This document shows, one piece after another, positions 26,337 through 38,060 of a stretch of 50,423 bases of DNA. The position numbers and the translations under genes are program-made. The notes under the pieces were generated by a model that saw only the letters and a program-made list of their open reading frames with translations, did no database searches and was not told the origin of the DNA. The stretch's first letter is position 1, and the number at the start of each line of letters is the position of its first letter. The stretch is from Comamonadaceae bacterium. GTDB taxonomy: Bacteria > Pseudomonadota > Gammaproteobacteria > Burkholderiales > Burkholderiaceae_C. The DNA lies in the NCBI GenBank assembly GCA_947450255.1, contig CANFVA010000003.1, positions 1-50,423 on the forward strand, in the 5' to 3' direction.

Positions 26337-27380
26337 ATGGACATTTCGCAACTACTGGCTTTTAGCGTCAAAAACAAGGCCTCGGATTTGCACCTGTCAG
26401 CCGGTTTGCCGCCGATATTAAGGGTTCATGGCGATGTACGTCGCCTGAATTTGCCCGATTTAAGCCATAAAGATGTGCTGGACATGATCTACGACATCAT
26501 GAGTGACGGACAGCGCAAGCGCTTCGAAGAAATGCTGGAGGCGGATTTTTCGTTCGAGATCGATGGCCTGTCGCGGTTCCGGGTCAATGCCTTTAACCAA
26601 TTGCGCGGCGCAGGCGCGGTGTTCAGGACCATCCCCAGCAAAATCTTGAGCCTGGAGCAGCTCGACGCCCCCGCCATCTTTGCCGATATCGCGCTCAAAC
26701 CTCGGGGGCTGGTGCTGGTGACCGGCCCGACCGGCTCGGGCAAGTCCACCACATTGGCGGGCATGGTCAACCATCTCAATGAAAACCAGCACGGGCATAT
26801 TCTGACCATTGAAGATCCGATTGAGTTCGTCCATATCCCACGCAATTGTCTGATCAACCAGCGTGAAGTCGGTCCCCACACACATGGCTTTTCCCAAGCG
26901 CTGCGCTCCGCGCTGCGCGAAGACCCGGACACGATTTTGGTGGGCGAATTGCGCGACTTAGAAACCATACGCCTGGCGCTGTCGGCCGCTGAAACCGGAC
27001 ACCTGGTGTTAGCCACCTTGCACACGTCCAGCGCTGCCAAAACCATAGACCGGATTATTGATGTGTTCCCCGGCGACGAAAAAGAAATGGTGCGCGCCAT
27101 GTTGTCCGAATCACTACAGGCGGTGATCTCGCAAACCTTGTGCAAAAACATCACCAGCGACGGGCGTGTTGCCGCCCATGAAATCATGCTGGGTACCAAC
27201 AGCATCCGCAACCTGATACGCGAGGGCAAGGTGGCGCAAATGTATTCAGCCATTCAAATGGGCAATGGCATAGGCATGCAAACCCTGGACCAAAGCCTGC
27301 TGGCACTGGTCAAGACACACCGCATCAGCCGGGACGAGGCGCGCAGCAAAGCCAAATCCTCCGAGACCTTTAAGGCTTGA
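26337..27380 (+). CDS. pilT: Type IV pilus retraction ATPase PilT
   Basis: SDLHLSAGLPPILRVHGD, VTGPTGSGKSTTLAGM, EDPIEFVH, GELRDLETIRLALSAAETGHLVLATLHTSSA. Confidence 0.96.
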   Translation: MDISQLLAFSVKNKASDLHLSAGLPPILRVHGDVRRLNLPDLSHKDVLDMIYDIMSDGQRKRFEEMLEADFSFEIDGLSRFRVNAFNQLRGAGAVFRTIPSKILSLEQLDAPAIFADIALKPRGLVLVTGPTGSGKSTTLAGMVNHLNENQHGHILTIEDPIEFVHIPRNCLINQREVGPHTHGFSQALRSALREDPDTILVGELRDLETIRLALSAAETGHLVLATLHTSSAAKTIDRIIDVFPGDEKEMVRAMLSESLQAVISQTLCKNITSDGRVAAHEIMLGTNSIRNLIREGKVAQMYSAIQMGNGIGMQTLDQSLLALVKTHRISRDEARSKAKSSETFKA

Positions 27381-27419
27381 GCGCGCCAAATACGCACCGG
27401 ATAGCAAAGGAAGCCCCCC

Positions 27420-28556
27420 ATGAACCGCGAACAGGCGACACAATTGTTTTCAGAAATGCTCAAGATCATGGCCAGCCACAAGGCCAGCGACTTGTTCATC
27501 ACGGCGGACTTTCCGCCGGCCTTCAAAATCGATGGGGTGCTTACCAAAGCCTCGCCGCAGTCCTTGCTGCCCGAGCACACGGCCATGCTGGCGCGCACCA
27601 TCATGACCGAGCGGCAGTTTGCCGATTTTGAGCACACCAAAGAGTGCAACTTTGCGATCGCGCCACCGGGCTTAGGGCGCTTTCGCGTCAACGCATTTGT
27701 GCAATTGGGAAAGGTGGGTATGGTCTTGCGCGCAATTCCGTTTACGCCGCCGAGCATTGATGAGATGGGCTTGCCCCAGGTGCTTAAGCAAGTGGCCATG
27801 CACAAGCGTGGCCTGTGCGTCATGGTCGGCGGCACGGGATCAGGTAAGTCCACCACCTTGGCCGCTCTTCTGGATTGGCGCAATACCCATTCGTATGGCC
27901 ATATCGTGACGGTAGAAGACCCGGTGGAATTTGTCCATGCGCATAAAAACTGCATCGTCACGCAGCGCGAAGTCGGTTTGGATACCGACAGCTGGGACAG
28001 CGCGCTTCGCAATGCCTTGCGCCAGGCGCCCGATGTGATCGTGTTCGGCGAGTTGCGCAGCCGCGAGACCGTCGAGCTGGTAATCGACTTTGCCGAAACC
28101 GGGCACTTTTGTATTGCCACGCTGCACGCCAATAATGCCAACCAAGCGCTCGACCGGATGATCAATTTTTTTCCGGATACCCGGCGCGGTCAGCTACTAC
28201 AAGATTTGTCCTTCAACCTGAGCGCCATCATTTCCCAGCGCTTGCTGCCACGCGCCAGCGGCCAAGGACGCGTCGCAGCGATCGAGATCTTGCTCAACTC
28301 TCCCATGGTGGCCGGACTGATCAAAAAAGGGGAAGTTGCCGAGATCCGCGAAACCATGCGCAAAAGCCAAAGCATGGGCATGCAAACTTTCGACCAAGCC
28401 CTCTACGCCTTGCACCAGCAAAGCCTAATTAGCTATGACCAGGCCTTAAGCCACGCTGATTCGACCAACGACTTGCGCCTGGCCATCAAGCTGCGGGGCA
28501 ATGAAGAGGGCGTGGCCAGTCTGAGCCACGGGACTGAAAATCTCATAATCGTCTAA
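27420..28556 (+). CDS. pilU: PilT-like ATPase PilU
   Basis: SDLFITADFPPAFKIDG, MVGGTGSGKSTTLAALLDWRN, EDPVEFVHAHKNCIVTQREVGLDTDSW; directly downstream of pilT. Confidence 0.94.
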   Translation: MNREQATQLFSEMLKIMASHKASDLFITADFPPAFKIDGVLTKASPQSLLPEHTAMLARTIMTERQFADFEHTKECNFAIAPPGLGRFRVNAFVQLGKVGMVLRAIPFTPPSIDEMGLPQVLKQVAMHKRGLCVMVGGTGSGKSTTLAALLDWRNTHSYGHIVTVEDPVEFVHAHKNCIVTQREVGLDTDSWDSALRNALRQAPDVIVFGELRSRETVELVIDFAETGHFCIATLHANNANQALDRMINFFPDTRRGQLLQDLSFNLSAIISQRLLPRASGQGRVAAIEILLNSPMVAGLIKKGEVAEIRETMRKSQSMGMQTFDQALYALHQQSLISYDQALSHADSTNDLRLAIKLRGNEEGVASLSHGTENLIIV

Positions 28557-28593
28557 AGTGCGGGCTCCGCCAACCCGCCCTGCAAGGAAAAAT

Positions 28594-29529
28594 ATGAGCC
28601 AACCCGCCAGCCTAAACCCCAAAACCTATCCCCCGGCACCTGCGCAGCGGGTGGCTTTTATAGGGCTGGGGGTCATGGGTTACCCGATGGCGGGCCATCT
28701 GGCGCTGGCCGGGCACCAGGTCACGGTCTATAACCGCACGCCGGCCAAGGCCCACAGCTGGACCCAAGAGTTTGCAGGCCGCGCCAGCCAATTAGGTGCC
28801 CATGCCAGTGCGCCGACGCCACAGCAGGCGGCGCAGGGTGCGGACATCGTGTTTTGCTGCGTTGGCAATGACGATGACTTGCGCAGCGTCGTGCTGGGTG
28901 ACGACGGAGCTTTTGCCGGCATGCGTGCCGGTGCAGTGCTGGTGGACCACACCACCGCATCGGCCACCGTAGCGCGCGAGCTGCATGCCCAAGCGCAGGC
29001 CTTGGGTTTGCATTTTGTTGATGCCCCGGTCTCGGGCGGTCAGGCCGGTGCGCAAAACGGCATGCTCACGGTTATGTGCGGCGGCCAAGCAGTGGCCTTT
29101 GATGCCGCCAAAACCGCCGCTATGGCCTTCTCCCGCGCCTTTACCCTTTTAGGGGACAGCGGCGCTGGGCAACTGGCCAAAATGGTCAATCAAATCGCCA
29201 TTGCCGGTCTGGTACAGGGTCTGAGCGAAGCCGTTGCCTTTGGACAAAAGGCCGGCCTGGACATGGAGCAAGTGCTGGACGTCATCGGCAAAGGCGCAGC
29301 CCAAAGCTGGCAAATGGACAACCGCGGCAAAACCATGGTGGCCAACAAATTTGATTTCGGTTTCGCGGTCGATTGGATGCGCAAGGACCTGGGACTGGTG
29401 CTCGATGAGGCCAAACACAATGGTGCGCGGCTGCCCGTCACTGCCTTGGTGGACCAGTTCTACGCAGATGTGCAGCAAATGGGCGGTCGGCGCTGGGACA
29501 CGTCCAGCCTGATCAAACGGCTTTTATAA
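28594..29529 (+). CDS. NAD(P)-dependent oxidoreductase, 3-hydroxyisobutyrate dehydrogenase-like
   Basis: VAFIGLGVMGYPMAGHLALAGHQVTVYNRT; FVDAPVSGGQAGAQNGMLTVMCGG. Confidence 0.9.
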   Translation: MSQPASLNPKTYPPAPAQRVAFIGLGVMGYPMAGHLALAGHQVTVYNRTPAKAHSWTQEFAGRASQLGAHASAPTPQQAAQGADIVFCCVGNDDDLRSVVLGDDGAFAGMRAGAVLVDHTTASATVARELHAQAQALGLHFVDAPVSGGQAGAQNGMLTVMCGGQAVAFDAAKTAAMAFSRAFTLLGDSGAGQLAKMVNQIAIAGLVQGLSEAVAFGQKAGLDMEQVLDVIGKGAAQSWQMDNRGKTMVANKFDFGFAVDWMRKDLGLVLDEAKHNGARLPVTALVDQFYADVQQMGGRRWDTSSLIKRLL

Positions 29530-29530
29530 A

Positions 29531-29568
29531 GAGCCCATGGGCCCGGCGCAGGGGGCCCGGCTTGGCTC
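29531..29568. terminator. Probable bidirectional hairpin terminator between convergent genes
   Basis: GAGCC-cat-GGGCCC-ggcgcagg-GGGCCC-...-GGCTC; no long T run. Confidence 0.45.
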
Positions 29569-29575
29569 GGTTTAC

Positions 29576-30196
29576 TTAGTTGGCAGGCTTGGCCGTGAGG
29601 TTGGCCAACTCTTCCTCGGTGATGGTCTCGTGCACCAAGACCACCTTTTTAACGCCGGTTACGCCGCTGATCACGCTGGCAACACGCTTGGACTCCCGAG
29701 CCGTAATGCGCCCCATCACATACACTGTGCCACGCTCGACCACCACCTTGTAGGCGTTGCTGAACAAGTCTTTGGCGTCGATCAGATCGGCCTTGATACG
29801 CCCGGCGGTGACCAGGTCGTTGGTACGTTCGGTCAAGGTGGTAATCGCCGTCACCCCCACTTCATTCCAGACGCTGGTGAGGTTGTCTGTCAGTTTAGCG
29901 ATCTCAGCAACCCGTTCCTTATCCTGTTGGTCGGGGGCTTCGCCCGTGAGCAATACCTTGCGGTTGTAGCTAGTGACGTTGATGTGGACTTTTTCACCCA
30001 GCGCCTCACGGATACGCCCGCTGATTTTGAGCTCGATCGACTGGTCTTCCAACATCGCACCCGAGGTACGGCGGTCCACAGCGACAAGCCCAGTCATCAC
30101 GGCACCACCGGCAAACAGCGGGAAGCAAGCACTCGTCGAAAGCACCGTCGCTACCAATAACAGACCAATCGATACATAACGCAGCATAGATTTCAT
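29576..30196 (-). CDS. BON-domain lipoprotein (DolP/YraP-like)
   Basis: Two BON repeats ([61 protein letters not shown]); next to SIS and yraN genes. Confidence 0.88.
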   Translation of the reverse strand: MKSMLRYVSIGLLLVATVLSTSACFPLFAGGAVMTGLVAVDRRTSGAMLEDQSIELKISGRIREALGEKVHINVTSYNRKVLLTGEAPDQQDKERVAEIAKLTDNLTSVWNEVGVTAITTLTERTNDLVTAGRIKADLIDAKDLFSNAYKVVVERGTVYVMGRITARESKRVASVISGVTGVKKVVLVHETITEEELANLTAKPAN

Positions 30197-30792
30197 AAAG
30201 CACTTTCTTGTTCGCCCATCAGCTGGGCATCTACCCCATCGCAAATGCAATGAAGGGTCAATATATGCACTTCCTGCACGCGCGCAGTACGTTCGTGCGG
30301 AACGCAGATATGCACATCTGTGTCGCGCAGGACATGGCCGATTTTTCCGCCGCCGCGTCCGGTCAACGCCACCACCACCATATCGCGCTGGTGCGCCGCT
30401 TCAATCGCTGCCAGTACATTGGCGGAGTTGCCACTGGTGGAAATAGCCAGCAGCACATCACCGGCTTGGCCTAGTGCGCGCACCTGGCGCGAAAAAATCG
30501 AATTGAAATCGTAGTCGTTGGCAATCGCCGTAATGATGGAGGTATCGGTCGTCAAAGCAATGGCGCCCAACTCGGGCCGCTCGCGCTCAAAGCGACCTAC
30601 AAATTCGGCAGAAAAATGCTGCGCGTCTGCGGCCGATCCACCATTACCGCAAGCGAGCACTTTGCCGCCGCTGGTCACACTGGCCAGTATCGCGCCGATA
30701 GCCTGCGCAATTGGCTTGCTGAGCACCTGCGCGGCTTGGTACTTCAGGTCGGCGCTGTCGATAAAGTGTTGTTCTATGCGTTGTTCAAGCAT
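30193..30792 (-). CDS. SIS-domain protein (GmhA/DiaA family)
   Basis: [40 protein letters not shown]; operon context with yraN and BON suggests DiaA-like. Confidence 0.88.
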   Translation of the reverse strand: MLEQRIEQHFIDSADLKYQAAQVLSKPIAQAIGAILASVTSGGKVLACGNGGSAADAQHFSAEFVGRFERERPELGAIALTTDTSIITAIANDYDFNSIFSRQVRALGQAGDVLLAISTSGNSANVLAAIEAAHQRDMVVVALTGRGGGKIGHVLRDTDVHICVPHERTARVQEVHILTLHCICDGVDAQLMGEQESAL

Positions 30793-30903
30793 ACGCTAAT
30801 GATAACCGCCAAGCGCAAAGCCCCACACCAAGTGCGCACCACAGCCCGGCACCAAACACGTTCGAGTGGTTCGGCTGCATGCGCTTGGGCCAGACGCCGT
30901 CCG

Positions 30904-31302
30904 TTACGTGGCAGCAAAAGCAGCGGGCAACCAATGCACGCCCGTGCTATCAATGTGCACCACATCAAAGCGGCAAGGCGGCAACCGGCTGACGCCCAAA
31001 AGGTAGTGCTGCGCCGCGCGCACGATGCGCTTTTGCTTGACCCACCCGACGCTCGCAGCGCCGCCGCCGTGGTCAGAGCGCAGGCGCTTGCGCACTTCCA
31101 CAAATACCAGCGTGCCGTCGCTCTCGCGCATGACCAGATCAATCTCGCCACCGCCGCGCCCCGGTGTCCGATAATTGCGCGTCAGCAGACGCAGGCCCCG
31201 ATCCTGCAAAAACTGCAAGGCTTCGTCCTCGGCGGCATCGCCGATTTTTTTGCTGCTAGGCGGCGCAGCTTGCGCCCCAAGGAAACCCTTGCGTGATTGC
31301 AT
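30904..31302 (-). CDS. YraN-family (UPF0102) endonuclease-like protein
   Basis: GDAAEDEALQFLQDRGLRLLTRNYRTPGRGGGEIDLVMRESDGTLVFVEVRKR. Confidence 0.9.
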   Translation of the reverse strand: MQSRKGFLGAQAAPPSSKKIGDAAEDEALQFLQDRGLRLLTRNYRTPGRGGGEIDLVMRESDGTLVFVEVRKRLRSDHGGGAASVGWVKQKRIVRAAQHYLLGVSRLPPCRFDVVHIDSTGVHWLPAAFAAT

Positions 31303-32213
31303 TATTTGACTCCGCCCTGAAGGCTGCCCAAGAGGCCGCCGGTGCCCAAGATTATCCAAAAAACGCGCTCTATGTGGTAGCCACGCCCATCGGTAATTTG
31401 GCCGATATCAGCCTGCGCGCTTTGCATGTGTTGGCGCTGGCCGACCATATCGCCTGCGAAGACACGCGCCACACGCGCACGCTCTTGCGCGCCTACGGCA
31501 TCGACAAAAGCAGCGCCCAAGTATTGGCGCTGCACCAGCACAACGAAGCCCAGGCAGCCCACAGCGTGGTGGACTTGCTGCGCCAGGGCGGGCGCGTCGC
31601 CTATGTCAGTGATGCGGGTACGCCCGGCATCAGCGACCCGGGTGCGCGCCTGGTTGCGCACGTGCGCTCGCAGGGCTTGCGCGTGCTACCCCTGCCTGGC
31701 GCCAGCAGCGTGACCGCTTTGCTCAGCGCTGCCGGCGCGCTGCAAGGCGGCGAGCAAGAAAGCGGCTTTGTATTCGCCGGGTTTTTGCCCAGCAAAGCGG
31801 GTGAACGCGCGCAAGCGCTGGAGGTGCTCGCCGGCCAAGGCCGTGCCTTCGTGCTGCTCGAAGCCCCGCACCGCATGCAAGCCTTGGCGCAAGCACTCGC
31901 CCGCCTAGGAGAGCGTACGCTGACCGTGGGGCGGGAGTTGAGCAAACAGTTTGAAGAAATCGCCAGCATGCGTGCCGACGCTTTGGTCGTTTGGCTGGAC
32001 GCCGACAGCATGCGCTTGCGCGGTGAATTTACGCTCGTAGTCCACGCGCCCGAGGCGCCGCTCGCGCAAACCCAAGACGACCGGATACTGCGCCTCTTGC
32101 TGGCGGAGCTGCCTTTGAAAACAGCTGTCAAATTGGCTGCTGACATCAGCGGCGAAGCGCGCAATGCGCTTTACGAGCGGGCGCTGGCGCTGAAACAACA
32201 AGACGGCCCATAA
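31293..32213 (+). CDS. rsmI: 16S rRNA (cytidine(1402)-2'-O)-methyltransferase
   Basis: LYVVATPIGNLADISLRAL, ACEDTRHTRTLL, YVSDAGTPGISDPGARLV, PGASSVTALLSAAG. Confidence 0.95.
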   Translation: MIALFDSALKAAQEAAGAQDYPKNALYVVATPIGNLADISLRALHVLALADHIACEDTRHTRTLLRAYGIDKSSAQVLALHQHNEAQAAHSVVDLLRQGGRVAYVSDAGTPGISDPGARLVAHVRSQGLRVLPLPGASSVTALLSAAGALQGGEQESGFVFAGFLPSKAGERAQALEVLAGQGRAFVLLEAPHRMQALAQALARLGERTLTVGRELSKQFEEIASMRADALVVWLDADSMRLRGEFTLVVHAPEAPLAQTQDDRILRLLLAELPLKTAVKLAADISGEARNALYERALALKQQDGP

Positions 32214-32251
32214 ACCGTCCCTGCCCGGCCAGCTTGAACTCCCCCGTGCGC

Positions 32252-33649
<1,398 letters not shown>

Positions 33650-33695
33650 TCACCCTGTATAGAATGCCCCTCCCTAGTTGGAATCACACAAGCGT

Positions 33696-34310
33696 ATGAA
33701 ATTAATTGGCTCGACGTCTAGTCCCTATGTGCGCAAAGTACGCATCGTGATGGCAGAGAAAAAACTCGACTATGCGTTTGTGACGGAGGACGTCTGGGCT
33801 GCTGACACCACCATCACGCAGTCCAACCCGCTGGGCAAGGTGCCCTGCCTGATCATGGAAGGCGGCGAAGCCTTGTTTGATTCGCGCGTGATCGTGGAAT
33901 ACCTCGATGCGCTCTCGCCAGTGGGTAAGCTCATACCTGGCACCGGGCGCGCGCGTGCCGAGGTCAAGACCTGGGAAGCCATGGCCGATGGCGTACTCGA
34001 TGCCTTGATCTTGGCGCGCCTGGAAGCGATCTGGCCAGGCCGCACTGACAGCGAGCGCAGCCAGGCCTGGATAGAGCGCCAAATTGCCAAAGTAGACGCC
34101 TCGTTGGAGGCTATGTCTAAGGGCTTGGCAGAGCGTCATTTTTTCTCAGACATCCACCTCACCTTGTCGGACATTTCTGTGGGTTGTGCGCTGGCCTATC
34201 TGGATTTTCGATTTGCGCACATCGACTGGCGCGCCCGCCACCCCAACCTGGCCAAGCTTCACGAAAAGCTGGCCCAGCGCCCCAGTTTCGCGGACACCGT
34301 GCCCTTCTAA
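33696..34310 (+). CDS. Glutathione S-transferase family protein
   Basis: MKLIGSTSSPYVRKVRIVMAEKKL; NPLGKVPCLIMEGGEALFDSRVIVEYLD. Confidence 0.92.
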   Translation: MKLIGSTSSPYVRKVRIVMAEKKLDYAFVTEDVWAADTTITQSNPLGKVPCLIMEGGEALFDSRVIVEYLDALSPVGKLIPGTGRARAEVKTWEAMADGVLDALILARLEAIWPGRTDSERSQAWIERQIAKVDASLEAMSKGLAERHFFSDIHLTLSDISVGCALAYLDFRFAHIDWRARHPNLAKLHEKLAQRPSFADTVPF

Positions 34311-34366
34311 AACGCCGCTGAGGTGCAAAGCTGTGCGCAGCGATCGCGCAAACGCAGCAGCCTATT

Positions 34367-34400
34367 TATTGGCGCGGCGCATTAGCTATTGGCGCGGCGC
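34367..34400. repeat. Short direct tandem duplication at NTF2-like gene 3' end
   Basis: TATTGGCGCGGCGC repeated with 20-bp period (34367-34380 and 34387-34400). Confidence 0.8.
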
Positions 34401-34873
34401 TTAAGCCAACGCATCAGACTACCGACCAGAGGCAGTTTTTCATATAACTCTTCGGCAGCGTCCCAGTAGTCACGGTGCAGTTGCACTTTGCCCGTCGCGT
34501 CAAACACCACATGCGAGGCGCCCAAAATCACTTGCTCGCGGCCCGGGTGAAAATTGCGAAAGCCAAAGCGAAATTCCCAGGTCAGAAAACACTGTGCGCC
34601 CTGCGCCACTCGGCCCGTCACCACAAAGCGCGGGGCGATTAAAGCCTCAAACATATGGGAAAAAATCGCTTCGATGGCGGGTACGCCTCGCACGTCATTG
34701 AACGGGTCTTTGAATCGCGCATCCGCCGCGTAATACCGATGCGCTTGGCGTACGCTTTCGGTTGTGAGGTTTTCAAACCAATGCACCAGGACATCGACCG
34801 CAGGAGCATGCGCCGCGTCCGAAGGCGCGGCAAGCCGGTTAGATGCGTCGGGCGGATCGATGCGTGCCGTCAT
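34382..34873 (-). CDS. Nuclear transport factor 2 (SnoaL-like) family protein
   Basis: LVHWFENLTTESVRQAHRYYAADARFKDPFNDVRGVPAIEAIFSHMF; last gene of the lipid operon. Confidence 0.8.
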   Translation of the reverse strand: MTARIDPPDASNRLAAPSDAAHAPAVDVLVHWFENLTTESVRQAHRYYAADARFKDPFNDVRGVPAIEAIFSHMFEALIAPRFVVTGRVAQGAQCFLTWEFRFGFRNFHPGREQVILGASHVVFDATGKVQLHRDYWDAAEELYEKLPLVGSLMRWLKRRANS

Positions 34874-35649
34874 GCTGTTGCCTTTCGGACCAGAAAGAAA
34901 TACCAGCGGTTAGGCAGCAAGCGCAAGAGCTTCATCCACAGCGTAAAGCGGCGCGGGTAGTGAATTTCAAAGCGCCCTTGCGCCCAGCCACGCAGCATGG
35001 CAGCAGCGGCTTGCGCCGGGGTGATCAGTGCGGGCATAGAGAAACTGTTTTTGTCGGTCAAAGGCGTCTGTACAAAACCAGGATTCACCACCGACACAGC
35101 AATGCCATCAGTTTGCAAGTCCAGGTAAAGGTTTTCTGCCAGGTTGATCAGAGCGGCCTTGGTGGGGCCGTAGGCCAAGCTATTGGGCAGGCCACGAAAA
35201 CCAGCGACGCTGGCCACCAGGCTGATATGGCCGCTGCGTCGAGCGCGCATGGCGGGCAGCACGGCTTGCAAGACGTTGAGCGCGCCCTGGTAATTGACCT
35301 CCCAGTGGCGGCGCATTTCCACCAGGTCCATGGCTTGCGCGCGCATGGGCAGGTAGTGCCCGGCGCAATACAGCACCATGTCCGGCGCGCTGTGGGGCCA
35401 GCATTGCTGCGCGAGCTGGGTCACAGCCTGCGCATCGCTGCAATCGAGTACCTGGGCTGTGCTGCCCGGATGGGTTTGCACAAAGCTGTCCAAAGCCTGC
35501 GCATTGCGCGCAGACACGGTCACCAGCGCGCCTTGCGCATGCAGGGCCGAGGCCGTGGCGCGGCCAATGCCGCTGCTGGCGCCCACGATCCATACCGAGA
35601 GGCCGCGCCAATCGCGCAGCGGGGGGTTGAGTGCTTGCAGCCAGGCCAT
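34870..35649 (-). CDS. SDR-family NAD(P)-dependent oxidoreductase
   Basis: VWIVGASSGIGRATASAL; SLVASVAGFRGLPNSLAYGPTKAALINLAENL (YxxxK). Confidence 0.92.
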   Translation of the reverse strand: MAWLQALNPPLRDWRGLSVWIVGASSGIGRATASALHAQGALVTVSARNAQALDSFVQTHPGSTAQVLDCSDAQAVTQLAQQCWPHSAPDMVLYCAGHYLPMRAQAMDLVEMRRHWEVNYQGALNVLQAVLPAMRARRSGHISLVASVAGFRGLPNSLAYGPTKAALINLAENLYLDLQTDGIAVSVVNPGFVQTPLTDKNSFSMPALITPAQAAAAMLRGWAQGRFEIHYPRRFTLWMKLLRLLPNRWYFFLVRKATA

Positions 35650-35652
35650 GGC

Positions 35653-36192
35653 TTAGCGCTTGCTAAAGCTGAGGGTGACTTCACCCAGCGGCAGACCGAA
35701 CTTGCGCATGCGCGCTTTGTTGAGCATCACGCGCTCATCAACCAAGTACATCCAGTCGTCGAATTGCACTTCATAAATTTTCCCGTCCACCGGCAGCGCC
35801 AAGGTGTATTGCCACTGAAAGGCATTGCCCAGCGTGCGCCCCTGGGCGCTGCCCACCACATCGTCAGCGCGGCCGGTGTAGCTGCCATCCGGGCCGGCGG
35901 TCAGGCGCCATATGCGTTTTTGTTTGGTGCCATCGGAATAGGTAAAGTCCTCGTCCAACACGCCTTCATTGCCGTTCCAGGTGCAGACCATCACCACCTT
36001 GAAACGCTTGACAACGGTGCCGGTGTAGTCGGTGAATACGCCATAGGCGTCCAAAGTTCCGTTGAAGTACTGGCGTAAATCCAGCGTAGGTTTTTCGCGG
36101 GCGTAACTGTCCAGTTGTTGGGAAGCACAGCCACCCAAAGCCAGGGCTGTACCGCTAGCCAAGGTCAGCGCAAATAAGCGACGTCGTTGCAT
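35653..36192 (-). CDS. DUF3833 domain-containing lipoprotein
   Basis: Lipobox LALGGCAS; LDLRQYFNGTLDAYGVFTDYTGTVVKRFKVVMVCTWNGNEGVLDEDFTYSDGTKQKRIWRL. Confidence 0.85.
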   Translation of the reverse strand: MQRRRLFALTLASGTALALGGCASQQLDSYAREKPTLDLRQYFNGTLDAYGVFTDYTGTVVKRFKVVMVCTWNGNEGVLDEDFTYSDGTKQKRIWRLTAGPDGSYTGRADDVVGSAQGRTLGNAFQWQYTLALPVDGKIYEVQFDDWMYLVDERVMLNKARMRKFGLPLGEVTLSFSKR

Positions 36193-37481
36193 GGTGTTTT
36201 CCTCATAAACAAAAAATACAAAAGCGCTGCTGCTGCCAGCTTAAGCAGGCAAGGCAACACGCAATAGGCCCAGGTGATGCTGCGCAAAGCGGCCTGCGTT
36301 CGATACCCTGGTTCATAACCCGCATAGGACAGCAATGGCAGGGCCAGGCCCGCCGCTAAAGCCAAATTGAGTTTGGCTGCCATATTCCACCAACCCCAAA
36401 AAATGCCGCTGTCCCGCCCGGGCACAGGCTGGCTGGTAATAAGACCCGCCAGCATGGCGCCGGGCACGGTCAGGTCCGCTGCCATGCACCAACCCGACAG
36501 CACGCAAATAACAATAAACGGCAGACTGTCACCATTGCCCAGTTGTGCGGCCCAGGCAAACACGGCCACCGACAAGGCCATAGATGCGAGCCAAAGTCGT
36601 TGCAAGCCAAAGCGCGCCACCAGTCGCGCCGATGGCGCCATGGCCAGGCCTGCCGCTAGAAAGTAGCTGGACAAAAACCAGGGCTCCATCGAGGCTGGCG
36701 CCTGCAATTTATCCTGCACAAAAAACAAAATTAAAGTGGCGGGCAAGGCGCTGGCAATGCCATTGGCCAAAAACACCGCCAGCAAAGCGCGAAATGGCCG
36801 ATACCGCAGCGGAGCCAAAACGCGCGGGCCCCTGCCCGCATCAGCATCCGCGCGGTCCGCACCTAGTGCTGGCCCAAGCAGCGGCGCTGCTGCGCCTGTC
36901 CAAGCCCAGCACGACAAGGCCAAGGCCAGGCACAGGATAGCGGCCGTCACCGGCAGGCCCCAAGCCAGTGGCGCCACAGACGCCAAGATGACGCCCGCCA
37001 GCCCTAGCCCTTCCCGCCAGGCCACGACACGGCTGCGCAACGCTGCGTCACCGCCGAGCAAAGCGCCCCAAGATTGCTGTACCAAAGTCAGCGCGCTATA
37101 GCCCAGGTAGCAAACCAGCAGGGCGCAAACGGCCCAAACCAGCAGTTCATCCTGCACGAGCCTGGGCGGAAAAAATAACGCGATAAATCCTGCGCCCAAC
37201 AAGCAGGCTGCCGCCACCGCAAAGCGCAGTACTTGCGTTTGTGAGCGGGCAAACAAGCGGTCTACCCAGCGCCCCAACAAGGGGTCTACCACCGCATCGG
37301 CCAAGCGCGCCAACAGCAACAAGGCCCCCAGACTGGCCAGCGGCACGCCGAAATTGCGCGCGTAGTAATTGGGCAAGAGCACATAGAGGGGCAAGGCGAC
37401 AAACGCCAGCGGCAAAGCCATCAGTCCATAGCGCAGGCCTTGCGACCAAGGTAAGCGAGACAGGCCCTGCGGTGCAGCCAT
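36165..37481 (-). CDS. MFS (GPH-type) transporter
   Basis: YARNFGVPLASLGALLLLARLADAVVDPLLGRWVDR; SGIFWGWWNMAAKLNLALAAGLALPLL. Confidence 0.85.
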   Translation of the reverse strand: MAAPQGLSRLPWSQGLRYGLMALPLAFVALPLYVLLPNYYARNFGVPLASLGALLLLARLADAVVDPLLGRWVDRLFARSQTQVLRFAVAAACLLGAGFIALFFPPRLVQDELLVWAVCALLVCYLGYSALTLVQQSWGALLGGDAALRSRVVAWREGLGLAGVILASVAPLAWGLPVTAAILCLALALSCWAWTGAAAPLLGPALGADRADADAGRGPRVLAPLRYRPFRALLAVFLANGIASALPATLILFFVQDKLQAPASMEPWFLSSYFLAAGLAMAPSARLVARFGLQRLWLASMALSVAVFAWAAQLGNGDSLPFIVICVLSGWCMAADLTVPGAMLAGLITSQPVPGRDSGIFWGWWNMAAKLNLALAAGLALPLLSYAGYEPGYRTQAALRSITWAYCVLPCLLKLAAAALLYFLFMRKTPCNDVAYLR

Positions 37482-38060
37482 TTAGCTACCCGCCCCGATG
37501 AGCTGCGCCCGCAGACGCGGCTCTTGCGTGGCAGGGCTGAGCCAGATCGCAAAAAAACTTTGGCTCAGTAGCGGGTCGTCAATCGCTTTGTGCAACTGGC
37601 CGTTGAAGTACAAGCGCAGACCCTTGTCCGGGACGTGCACGCCGGTAAGTCGGTCACCCGCTTGCACGTCAGGAAAGGCGCTTTTCAAAGCCTGTTGCCA
37701 TTCGCTTTGCCGGACCAGAGGCAGCGCTTCCAAGGACTGCATTTGTTTCAGCGATGCATCGGCCAAGGCACTGGCGCTAATAGCCCGCGCGTAACGAATC
37801 TCTAGGGCAAAGCTGTGCGCACCAAAGCGCTCGGGCTGAAACTGCGCTCCGGTCCACAAACTGGCTTCGTACACCGAGAACCCCAGCCAACGCAAACGCC
37901 CGCTACCGGTCAGCACCGGTTTGTCCAATTCGCGTGCCACCTCGGCAGGTGGCAGCGGCGTGGCAGCTGCCCACAAGGTGCCGCCGGCGCACAGCAGAGC
38001 CAGCCCTAGCGCGATCAGAGCCCGGGGCCACGCGTGTGGGAAAAGCCTAAGTAGGCGCAT
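37482..38060 (-). CDS. Chalcone isomerase-like family protein
   Basis: LTGSGRLRWLGFSVYEASLWTG...LEIRYARAISASALADASLKQMQSL...GDRLTGVHVPDKGLRLYFNGQ. Confidence 0.8.
   Translation of the reverse strand: MRLLRLFPHAWPRALIALGLALLCAGGTLWAAATPLPPAEVARELDKPVLTGSGRLRWLGFSVYEASLWTGAQFQPERFGAHSFALEIRYARAISASALADASLKQMQSLEALPLVRQSEWQQALKSAFPDVQAGDRLTGVHVPDKGLRLYFNGQLHKAIDDPLLSQSFFAIWLSPATQEPRLRAQLIGAGS

Noticed and set aside
34843-36078. 411-aa plus-strand ORF antisense to the SDR and DUF3833 genes
   Set aside because: Low-complexity His/Ala/Arg-rich translation with no recognisable domain; a typical antisense open frame in GC-rich DNA opposite well-supported genes.
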